Source: Thioalkalivibrio sp. (GTDB lineage: Bacteria > Pseudomonadota > Gammaproteobacteria > Ectothiorhodospirales > Ectothiorhodospiraceae). Taken from it: 6,908 bases of DNA. Positions within the stretch are counted from its first letter, which is position 1. Each line of letters starts with the position of its first letter. The notes beneath the pieces are model-generated. The model was not told the DNA's origin, made no database searches, and saw only the letters and a list, made by a program, of their open reading frames with translations. Made by a program: the position numbers and the translations under genes. The stretch spans positions 1 through 6,908 of the forward strand of contig PULL01000298.1 in the NCBI GenBank assembly GCA_003550945.1. Reading direction: 5' to 3'. This document shows positions 1 to 5,337 of this stretch, one piece after another.

Positions 1-1407
1 GGCTGCCGCCTCCGGTGCCTCGGCCTTCGCGCCGGCCTTTTCCGCGGGTTCCGGTTTCGCACCGGCGGCCGCTGCGGCCGAGGTTTCCCCAGCGGCGGCT
101 GTGGGCTTCTTCTCCGTGGCTGCGGCCGGTTCACCCGATGCCGCGGCCTGCGTTTCGCCCTCGTGGGCGACCGCGTCACTGCCGCCGGCAAGGCGCAGCA
201 CGGTATCGCGGTCGCGCTGATCCTTGATCGCGTTAATGAAGGAATATTCGCCACCGGTCACGGTGCGCGAGGTCTCTTCCAGTTCGATTGCCAATTCCTG
301 GACTGTGCGGATCACGCGGATGAAGCGTTCGCCCGAGCGCGACAGCGCGAACGCGTTGTTGAGCTTGGCCTCGCGGACACCCTCGTTGAGTTCGCGGATC
401 GTGTCGTGCAGTTTCTGGATTTCCGCCTCCCGCCGCGCACCCGTGGATTCGAGTTGCGCCACCTCGCTGCGCACGCGCCGGATCTCGGCATCCTTCTCGT
501 CGATCAGCATCCGCTGCTCGCGCCGCAGGCTGTCGACGTAATGGCCGTGCTCGGTCCGCAGGCTGTGCAGTGCGCCTTCGTGGTCCTGCTTCAGGTTGCG
601 GATCGCGTCGGCTTGCTCGGTCTTCAGCGTCTGCACGTTCGTCTCGTGTTCCCGCTTGATCGTCGCCGTGGCCTCCTCGTGCTCTTCCTTCAGCGCCTTC
701 AACCCCGCTTCCTGTTCGCGTTTCCGTGCGGCGAGAGCGTCTTCGTGATCCTTTTTCAACGTCTTCAGCGTATTGGCCTGTTCGGCCTTCAAGGCCGCTA
801 CGGCCTCCTCGTGTTCGGCCTTCAGCGCTTTCAGCGCGGCGTCGTGCTCGCGCCGGACCTCCGCGACGGCCTGTTCGTGCTCGCCTTTCTCCGCCTTCAG
901 CCGGTCTTCGTATTCCGCGCGGAGGGACGCGGCGGCCTCCGCGTGTTCGGCCCTAAGCATCTGCACCGTGCGGTCCATCTCTTCCCGCGCCGAGCGGATC
1001 TCCCCTTCGTATTGTTCATGCAGCGCGCCGAACTGGTTTTCGTATTCGGCGCGGGTCTCCCGGACGTTCGCGATGTTGGCCTGGTTCAGCCGTTCGATCG
1101 ACGCGCTGTACTCGTCGTTCAGCCGCTTGAGCTCCGCCGCCTGCGATTCGCGGGCAGACTCTACCGTGCGCTCCGCGTCGGCCCTGACCCGGTTGAGTTC
1201 TTCCGCGTGGCCCTCGCGCAGCTTTTCCAGCGTATCCGCGTGAGCCGAGTCCATGGTCTTCAGCGTTCGGGACTGGTTCTTGCGCTCCTCCCCGAGCGCC
1301 TGCTCGACGCGCTCGGCGAGCGCGATCTTGCCAATCTTGAAGCCAATCAGCGCGAGAATGATGATGAAGATGATCACCTCGGGGCGGAAGAGGACCGACA
1401 AATCCAT
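1..1407 (-). CDS. Membrane-anchored hendecad coiled-coil protein (3' end beyond window)
   Basis: The family is not recognised. The frame is open for all 469 codons from the ATG at 1407 to base 1, so the C-terminus is missing. Seen in the sequence: residues 1-10 are a short N-terminus. Residues 11-23 are a strongly hydrophobic helix (VIIFIIILALIGF), followed by Lys24 and Lys27. Residues 41-304 are 24 consecutive 11-residue units with no insertion. Residues 305-345 are further charged helix. Residues 348-409 are a less repetitive stretch (NNAFALSRSGERFIRVIRTV begins at 350). From about 410 onward there is an Ala/Glu/Lys/Pro/Thr-rich low-complexity tail. The start is supported by GAGG about 8 nt upstream on this strand. 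More positive charge follows the membrane helix than precedes it, suggesting a cytoplasmic rod anchored in the inner membrane; this is inferred. A structural or scaffold role is likely, but no enzymatic motif is visible. The gene is divergent from the HerA-like ATPase gene. Confidence 0.85.
   Translation of the reverse strand, partial: MDLSVLFRPEVIIFIIILALIGFKIGKIALAERVEQALGEERKNQSRTLKTMDSAHADTLEKLREGHAEELNRVRADAERTVESARESQAAELKRLNDEYSASIERLNQANIANVRETRAEYENQFGALHEQYEGEIRSAREEMDRTVQMLRAEHAEAAASLRAEYEDRLKAEKGEHEQAVAEVRREHDAALKALKAEHEEAVAALKAEQANTLKTLKKDHEDALAARKREQEAGLKALKEEHEEATATIKREHETNVQTLKTEQADAIRNLKQDHEGALHSLRTEHGHYVDSLRREQRMLIDEKDAEIRRVRSEVAQLESTGARREAEIQKLHDTIRELNEGVREAKLNNAFALSRSGERFIRVIRTVQELAIELEETSRTVTGGEYSFINAIKDQRDRDTVLRLAGGSDAVAHEGETQAAASGEPAAATEKKPTAAAGETSAAAAAGAKPEPAEKAGAKAEAPEAAA
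496..1287 (-). repeat. 24 tandem 33-bp units encoding 11-residue coiled-coil repeats
   Basis: Residues 41-304 of the minus-strand protein divide without gaps into 24 units of 11 residues, typified by LKAEHEEAVAA, LKKDHEDALAA and LKEEHEEATAT. Unit position 1 is Leu/Ile/Val/Met in 18 of 24 units. Position 9 is Leu/Val/Ile/Phe in 22 of 24. Position 5 is His (11), Gln (6) or Tyr (4). This is a hendecad pattern: an 11-residue period gives three helical turns and an almost straight or slightly right-handed coiled coil. The DNA copies have diverged, so the repetition is clear in protein but only partial in bases. Confidence 0.9.
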
Positions 1408-1512
1408 GGCATGAACCTCGCTTGATCGAAACCTGTGGTGCAGGCGAAACCGCATCGTCCCCGCGCGCCCGGAGACTGGACCGACGTCAAGACGACCCAC
1501 CTGGAACCTGAG

Positions 1513-1518
1513 AGTATA
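1513..1518 (-). promoter_or_regulatory. Candidate -10 element for the coiled-coil gene
   Basis: Read on the minus strand, the hexamer is TATACT, which matches five of six bases of the sigma-70 -10 consensus in an otherwise GC-rich stretch. It would give a leader of roughly 100 nt before the ATG at 1407. The hexamer 17 bp upstream (GTCGCT) is a poor -35, so the call is tentative. Confidence 0.3.
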
Positions 1519-1663
1519 GCGCCCGTAATTCCCTGAGCGACCGTCGCTGACCCGCGGAAGTGGTGCCGAGGGGCGTCCGGGTCCGGAGATTCCCGTGGCG
1601 TTGGCGGTCCAAAGGCATGCATTCGCACCTGCGCGGGCGCAGCCACCGCGCGGCCGGGCGCGC

Positions 1664-1669
1664 TACTAT
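1664..1669 (+). promoter_or_regulatory. Candidate -10 element for the HerA-like gene
   Basis: TACTAT is the most AT-rich hexamer upstream of the ATPase start and sits inside the small dyad GCGCGCTACTATCGCGC. It matches four of six -10 positions and has no recognisable -35 at 16-18 bp. A start here would leave a leader of about 80 nt before the ATG at 1758. Confidence 0.2.
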
Positions 1670-1746
1670 CGCGCTGTTTCGGACCTTTGTCGGCTCGCGC
1701 CGCAGGATGATGGGTGCGGCCGATGCATGGAGGTTCGCAAGACCAC

Positions 1747-1751
1747 GGGGG
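1747..1751 (+). promoter_or_regulatory. Ribosome binding site that decides the HerA-like start
   Basis: The GGGGG run ends directly against the ATG at 1752 but lies 6 nt before the ATG at 1758. The spacing therefore favours 1758 as the start, and the chosen protein begins MGHEYEKLGAFYLG. The pairing to 16S rRNA needs wobble, so the site is only moderately strong. Confidence 0.4.
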
Positions 1752-1757
1752 ATGAAG

Positions 1758-4232
1758 ATGGGGCACGAATACGAAAAGCTGGGGGCCTTCTACCTCGGCA
1801 ACGAGGTGGACACGCAGACCGGGGAACGCACCGAACAGCGGGTGCTCTACAACTCCCGGGATCTGACCACCCACGGCGTGATCATCGGGATGACCGGCAG
1901 CGGCAAGACCGGGCTCGGCGTGGCCCTGCTCGAGGAGGCCGCGATGGACCGCATTCCGGTGCTGGCGGTGGACCCGAAGGGCGACCTCACCAACCTGCTG
2001 CTGACCTTTCCGGAGCTCGAGGCCGCGGACTTCCGGCCCTGGATCAACGAGGATGCGGCACGCCAGCTCGGGCAGGATCCCGACGCCTACGCGGCGGGTC
2101 AGGCGGAGCTGTGGCGCCAGGGGCTGAAGGACTGGGAGCAGGACGGCGAGCGCATCCGAAGGCTGCGCGAGCAGACGGACTTCGCGATCTACACGCCGGG
2201 CAGCGAGGCCGGATTGCCGGTCTCGGTGCTGCGCTCGTTCGACGCACCGGCACCGGAATTACTGGCCGATGCCGACGGCTTCCGCGAGCGCGTGCAGACG
2301 GCGGTCACCGGCTTGCTGGGCCTGCTCGGCCTCGACGCCGACCCCGTGCGCAGCCGCGAGCACATCCTGCTCTCCTCAATCCTGGACGACGCCTGGCGCA
2401 AGGGTCTCGACCTGAATCTCGGGGCATTGATCCAGGCGATCCAGCAGCCGCCGTTCACGCGCCTCGGCGTGATGGAACTGGAAAGCGTGTATCCGTCCAG
2501 GGACCGTTTCGCGCTCGCGATGCAGTTGAATGCGCTGCTCGCGTCGCCAGGTTTTCAGAGCTGGATGACCGGTGAGCCGCTGGACATCAGCGCGATGCTC
2601 TACACGCCCGAGGGCAAGCCGCGGCTGACGGTGTTCTCGATCGCGCACCTCGGGGACGCCGAGCGCATGTTCTTCGTGACCATGCTGCTCTCGGCGCTGC
2701 TCGGGTGGATGCGCAGCCAGTCCGGCACCACGAGCCTGCGCGCGCTCGTGTACATGGACGAGATCTTCGGTTTCTTCCCGCCGAACGCCAATCCACCCTC
2801 GAAGACGCCGATGCTGACGCTGCTCAAACAGGCGCGCGCGTTCGGCGTCGGCATGGTGCTGGCCACCCAGAACCCGGTGGACCTGGACTACAAGGGGCTG
2901 GGCAACACCGGGACCTGGTTCATCGGCCGCCTGCAGACCGAGCGCGACAAGATGCGCGTGCTGGAGGCGCTGGACGGTGCGATGGCCGGCTCGAACCCGA
3001 TCCCGCGGCAGCAACTCGATCGCATGATCTCCGGCCTCGGCAGCCGGGTGTTCCTGATGCACAACGTCCACCGCGGCGCACCGACGCTGATGACCACCCG
3101 CTGGGTGATGTCCTACCTCGCGGGCCCATTGACGCTGACACAGATCCGGACACTGATGGCCCCGCGAAAGGTTCCGGGGGGCGCTGTGGCACCGGCATGG
3201 TCCGGACCACCCGCGGCAGCGGGCACCCCGGGCCTGCTCCAGAGCCGTCCGATCCTGCCCACCGCGATCCGGCAGTTCTTCGTTCCGCCCTTTGCCGCCA
3301 TCGAGGGCCTGCAGTACCGCCCCGCGCTGCTCGCGGCAATTGATGTGCGCTACTCCTCGGCACGGCACGGCGTCGAGGAGACGCGGCACCTGCAGCCGGT
3401 GGTCGAGCTCGGCGACGGTCCGCTCGCCTTCAGCACCGACCGTGCGGCCTTGGTCGATCTGCCGCTGGACCTGCTGGATACCGAACCGCTGGCCAACGCC
3501 CGGTTCGCCCCGTTGCCCGAAGAGGCGACCCACCCGCGCAGCTACGCGAACTGGGGCCGGGAGCTGGTGCGCTGGATCCAGGGGACTCAGCCGGTCACGC
3601 TGTACAGTTCGCCCGCGCACAAGGTGGTGTCGCGCCCCGGCGAATCGGAGCGCGATTTCCGCATGCGCCTGGCCGATCTCGGGCACGAGGCGCGGGACCG
3701 GCAGGCCGATCAGCTACGCAAGCGGTACGAATCCCGTTTCCGGACCCTGCAGGAGCGCCTGCGCCGGGCCGAGCAGGCGGTGGAGGCGCGGACCGCGCAG
3801 TCCCGGCAGGCGAAGCTGAATGCCGGCCTCACCGCCGCCGGAGCGGTGCTGGGGGCACTCGGCGGCAGCCAGCGGGGTGGCGCCAAGGGTGGGTTGCTCG
3901 GCGCGTTGCTCGGCGGGAGCGCGACGCGCGCAACCGGTGCCGCCCGCAGTGCCGGTCGGGCGGCCCAGACACGCCAGGGCGTCGCCCACGCCCAGGAGAC
4001 CGTCGAGGCGGTGCGCGAGCAGATCGAGGCGCTTGAAGCCGACCTGCAGGCGGAACTGGATCGGCTGCAGGACTCGGCGGATTCGGAGGCGGCGCTGGAG
4101 GAGATCCTGGTGCGCCCGGCGATGAACGCGATGACCGTGCGCCTGACGGCGCTGGCGTGGCTGCCGTACGGGCAGGACGCCAGCGGTGCGCCGGTCGCGC
4201 TCTGGCGTGCACAGGACACCACGGCCGGCTGA
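1758..4232 (+). CDS. HerA/FtsK-like P-loop ATPase with C-terminal coiled coil
   Basis: This is an 824-residue protein of the HerA/FtsK superfamily (COG0433/DUF853-like), whose members are hexameric motors that translocate DNA or other polymers. Seen: Walker A GMTGSGKT (44-51), AVDPKGDL (70-77), Walker B ALVYMDEI with D334 and E335, the sensor-like ATQNPVDLDYKGLGN from 369, and GRLQTERDK with R391 as a possible arginine finger. The ATPase core spans about 36-470. A Pro/Ala/Gly-rich linker follows, then a second domain. Helices at about 645-688 and 741-773 have coiled-coil character and flank a Gly-rich hydrophobic stretch at 690-721. In-frame starts at 1752, 1710, 1707 and GTG 1560 are possible; 1758 was preferred for its ribosome-site spacing and because the extension is Arg-rich. 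No NurA-type nuclease gene is adjacent, so the substrate is unknown. It is divergent from the coiled-coil gene. Confidence 0.88.
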   Translation: MGHEYEKLGAFYLGNEVDTQTGERTEQRVLYNSRDLTTHGVIIGMTGSGKTGLGVALLEEAAMDRIPVLAVDPKGDLTNLLLTFPELEAADFRPWINEDAARQLGQDPDAYAAGQAELWRQGLKDWEQDGERIRRLREQTDFAIYTPGSEAGLPVSVLRSFDAPAPELLADADGFRERVQTAVTGLLGLLGLDADPVRSREHILLSSILDDAWRKGLDLNLGALIQAIQQPPFTRLGVMELESVYPSRDRFALAMQLNALLASPGFQSWMTGEPLDISAMLYTPEGKPRLTVFSIAHLGDAERMFFVTMLLSALLGWMRSQSGTTSLRALVYMDEIFGFFPPNANPPSKTPMLTLLKQARAFGVGMVLATQNPVDLDYKGLGNTGTWFIGRLQTERDKMRVLEALDGAMAGSNPIPRQQLDRMISGLGSRVFLMHNVHRGAPTLMTTRWVMSYLAGPLTLTQIRTLMAPRKVPGGAVAPAWSGPPAAAGTPGLLQSRPILPTAIRQFFVPPFAAIEGLQYRPALLAAIDVRYSSARHGVEETRHLQPVVELGDGPLAFSTDRAALVDLPLDLLDTEPLANARFAPLPEEATHPRSYANWGRELVRWIQGTQPVTLYSSPAHKVVSRPGESERDFRMRLADLGHEARDRQADQLRKRYESRFRTLQERLRRAEQAVEARTAQSRQAKLNAGLTAAGAVLGALGGSQRGGAKGGLLGALLGGSATRATGAARSAGRAAQTRQGVAHAQETVEAVREQIEALEADLQAELDRLQDSADSEAALEEILVRPAMNAMTVRLTALAWLPYGQDASGAPVALWRAQDTTAG

Positions 4233-4267
4233 ACGCGCTCGCGGCAACGGCGATGGTCCTGCACCAG

Positions 4268-4292
4268 CCCCCGCTCGCTGGCGAGGGTGGGG
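4268..4292. terminator. Imperfect hairpin downstream of the HerA-like gene
   Basis: The sequence begins CCCCCGCTCG and ends CGAGGGTGGGG around a CTGG loop. It forms an inner 4-bp stem (CTCG/CGAG) and an outer C/G-rich stem with one mismatch and one bulged T. It starts 36 nt after the stop codon. No U-run follows, so it could be a weak or Rho-assisted terminator, an mRNA-stabilising hairpin, or chance in GC-rich DNA. Confidence 0.35.
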
Positions 4293-4443
4293 CAGCGGGG
4301 CGTTGCGTGCGATCGGCCCCCTACCTCCGGCTCCCGAGGATGCCTGTAGGTACCGGATACACCGGACCGCCATTTTCCGCAGCGTCGTTCCGGCGGCATA
4401 CTGCGTTACGGCTCACGGCATTCCAACCCCGGGCCGACCCTAC

Positions 4444-4449
4444 AGGAGG
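4444..4449 (+). promoter_or_regulatory. Perfect Shine-Dalgarno AGGAGG
   Basis: AGGAGG lies 9 nt before the ATG at 4459. It fixes the start of the Met-rich small protein, although the same frame is open upstream to 4186. Such a strong site suggests high translation. Confidence 0.8.
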
Positions 4450-4458
4450 AGCGCACAG

Positions 4459-4686
4459 ATGAACGTCCGCATCGACATCGAATGCACCCCGGAGGAGTTC
4501 AAGGAGCTCTTCATCCCCTCGGAAAAACAGGCCGAGTTTGCCGCACATTTCCAGCAGGCGATGATGAAAGGCATGCAGGAAGCGATGATGAAAGGCATGC
4601 AGCAGGCCATGGTCGATGGCATGCAGCAGGCCTTCAAGCAGCAGTTCAACCCCTTTGCCGGCGGCGGGCGCGGCGGCCGCGAGTGA
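4459..4686 (+). CDS. Small Met-rich octapeptide-repeat protein, possibly DUF6489-like
   Basis: This is a 75-residue protein of unknown function. The N-terminus MNVRIDIECTPEEFKELF resembles, from memory, the opening of the small DUF6489 proteins (a basic/hydrophobic strand followed by D-x-CTPEE); this assignment is uncertain. Seen: Cys9 in the ECTPEE motif; an amphipathic helix from about residue 20; then three octapeptides AMMKGMQE, AMMKGMQQ and AMVDGMQQ (residues 34-57) and a degenerate fourth, AFKQQFNP; and a Gly/Arg-rich tail GGGRGGRE. It has no signal peptide and no membrane segment. Eight methionines fall within residues 34-57. The start is fixed by AGGAGG. The gene lies 226 nt after the ATPase gene and 201 nt before the TusE-like gene, so co-transcription is possible but unproven. 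Confidence 0.8.
   Translation: MNVRIDIECTPEEFKELFIPSEKQAEFAAHFQQAMMKGMQEAMMKGMQQAMVDGMQQAFKQQFNPFAGGGRGGRE
4558..4653 (+). repeat. Tandem 24-bp coding repeat, three copies plus a degenerate fourth
   Basis: Units start at 4558, 4582, 4606 and 4630. The first 21 bases of units 1 and 2 are identical (gcgatgatgaaaggcatgca then g). Unit 3 keeps the GGCATGCAGCAG end. Unit 4 has diverged. Near-identity at third codon positions points to recent duplication of the 24-bp unit rather than selection on protein alone. Each of the first three units contains the palindrome GCATGC. Confidence 0.85.
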
Positions 4687-4821
4687 TCCCGTTGCCAGGG
4701 CGATGCCGCCGGCTGCAGCGGCCGGGACCGGCGCCCGGGCGTGGTCGGGGGTGCCCCGGCCGCGCCGGCTCGCGGGTGTCGCCAAGAACCATCGGCGGCG
4801 TCCTGGAGTCGGGTGCGCACG

Positions 4822-4850
4822 GGCACAATTTCCGAGTATTGTGCTAGGCT
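4822..4850 (+). promoter_or_regulatory. Candidate promoter of the TusE-like gene
   Basis: An extended -10 element, TG-C-TAGGCT, lies at 4842-4850. The -35 position at a 17-bp spacing is GGCACA (4822-4827), which shares only the final ACA with consensus. The leader would be about 30 nt. The match is modest, and the overlap with the dyad is the main reason to take it seriously. Confidence 0.35.
4823..4844. promoter_or_regulatory. Perfect operator-like dyad GCACAAT-N8-ATTGTGC
   Basis: Two 7-base arms are exact reverse complements, separated by the 8-base spacer TTCCGAGT. The dyad is AT-richer than its surroundings and abuts the candidate -10 hexamer at 4845-4850, so a bound dimeric regulator would block or modulate the promoter of the TusE-like gene. 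If transcribed from upstream it could instead form a hairpin followed by TAGGCTTTT, a weak terminator for the small Met-rich gene. Which regulator would bind is not recognised. Confidence 0.5.
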
Positions 4851-4887
4851 TTTGCGGGTTGACCGACTGTAACCACAGGAGCACTGC

Positions 4888-5181
4888 ATGAATCTTCCCG
4901 AACGAGACGGCGACGGCTATCTGCTGGATCGCGACTGCTGGACCCCCGAAATCGGCCAGGCGATGGCGGAGGCCGACGGCGTGGTCCTCGACGACGAGAA
5001 GTGGGAGCACATTCTGAAGGCCCGGGAGTACTTCGAGGACCACGCGGTGGTGCCGCCGATCCGCAAGTTCGCGAAGTACCTGAATGCCGACCAGAAAGGC
5101 ATGTTCACCACCTGGATGACCGGGCCCATGAAGCCGATTACCAAGTACGGCGGCCTGCCCAAGCCGACCGGATGCGTTTGA
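4888..5181 (+). CDS. TusE/DsrC-family sulfur-relay protein, single C-terminal Cys
   Basis: This is a 97-residue cytoplasmic protein ending in the family signature GLPKPTGCV, with the conserved penultimate Cys96 on a flexible C-terminal arm. Known of the family: this Cys carries sulfur as a persulfide, either in the Tus relay for 2-thiouridine of tRNA (TusE) or for dissimilatory sulfite reductase (DsrC). DsrC has a second Cys 11 residues before the first. Here that position is Thr85, so it is TusE-like and could not form the DsrC intramolecular disulfide. Also seen: GYLLDRDCWTPEIGQAMAEA near the N-terminus with a non-family-typical Cys17, and EKWEHILKAREYFEDH. The loop before the arm (FAKYLNADQKGMFTTW) appears about seven residues shorter than in the roughly 109-residue homologues recalled. 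The start has AGGAG 6 nt upstream. No tusBCD, dsr or hdr genes are in view, so the partner is unknown. Confidence 0.88.
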   Translation: MNLPERDGDGYLLDRDCWTPEIGQAMAEADGVVLDDEKWEHILKAREYFEDHAVVPPIRKFAKYLNADQKGMFTTWMTGPMKPITKYGGLPKPTGCV

Positions 5182-5337
5182 GCTGAGGGCCGTTTCGCGG
5201 CTCCGCGCGGGTGGTCAAGGCCCGCCGGGACTTGCGCAATGGGGCCGCAGGGCGTAAACCGTCCAGAAAATCACCGTCGCGCAGGCTGGGGGCGGCGATA
5301 CAACCAGTCGTGATCCGGATCAACAAGGGGGGCAGCG

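Larger units (their letters stand above)
1408..1757. other. Divergent intergenic region
   Basis: These 350 bases lie between the start codons of the minus-strand coiled-coil gene and the plus-strand HerA-like gene and must hold both promoters. The only reasonable -10-like elements seen are TATACT on the minus strand (1513-1518) and TACTAT on the plus strand (1664-1669); neither has a convincing -35 partner. The plus-strand frame of the ATPase stays open back to a GTG at 1560. The peptide this adds is Arg-rich and unlike a conserved N-terminus, so it was treated as non-coding. No RNA gene or mobile element was seen. Confidence 0.6.

Noticed and set aside
496..1287. A regular 33-bp period resembling a CRISPR or satellite array
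   Set aside because: The units are diverged in bases with no constant repeat/spacer division. The period is explained by 11-residue protein repeats.
163..1425. A 420-codon plus-strand open frame opposite the coiled-coil gene
   Set aside because: It mirrors the minus-strand repeat: its Leu/Phe/Val-rich 11-residue pattern is the antisense of the Lys/Glu/Ala codons. It has no good ribosome site and no recognisable domain.
1560..1757. A longer N-terminus for the ATPase from GTG 1560 or ATG 1707/1710
   Set aside because: The added peptide is Arg-rich and low in structure. Related proteins, from memory, begin a few residues before the EKLGAFYLG segment, and the ribosome site fits 1758.
2376..3686. 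A 436-codon minus-strand frame inside the ATPase gene
   Set aside because: It overlaps a well-supported ATPase with Walker motifs. Its composition (His/Arg/Gln-rich) is typical of antisense frames in GC-rich DNA.
4186..4458. An upstream extension of the small Met-rich gene
   Set aside because: It overlaps the ATPase end, is Arg/Pro-rich, and is bypassed by a perfect AGGAGG site before ATG 4459.
4687..4800. GC-rich inverted repeats such as CCGGCGC...GCGCCGG after the small Met-rich gene
   Set aside because: The arms are short and several alternative pairings compete, as expected by chance at this GC content. No U-run follows.
5182..5337. Possible glycine riboswitch before the symporter gene
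   Set aside because: AGCS genes are sometimes under glycine riboswitches, but no glycine-aptamer-like conserved segments were seen in these 156 bases and no clear terminator/antiterminator pair was found.
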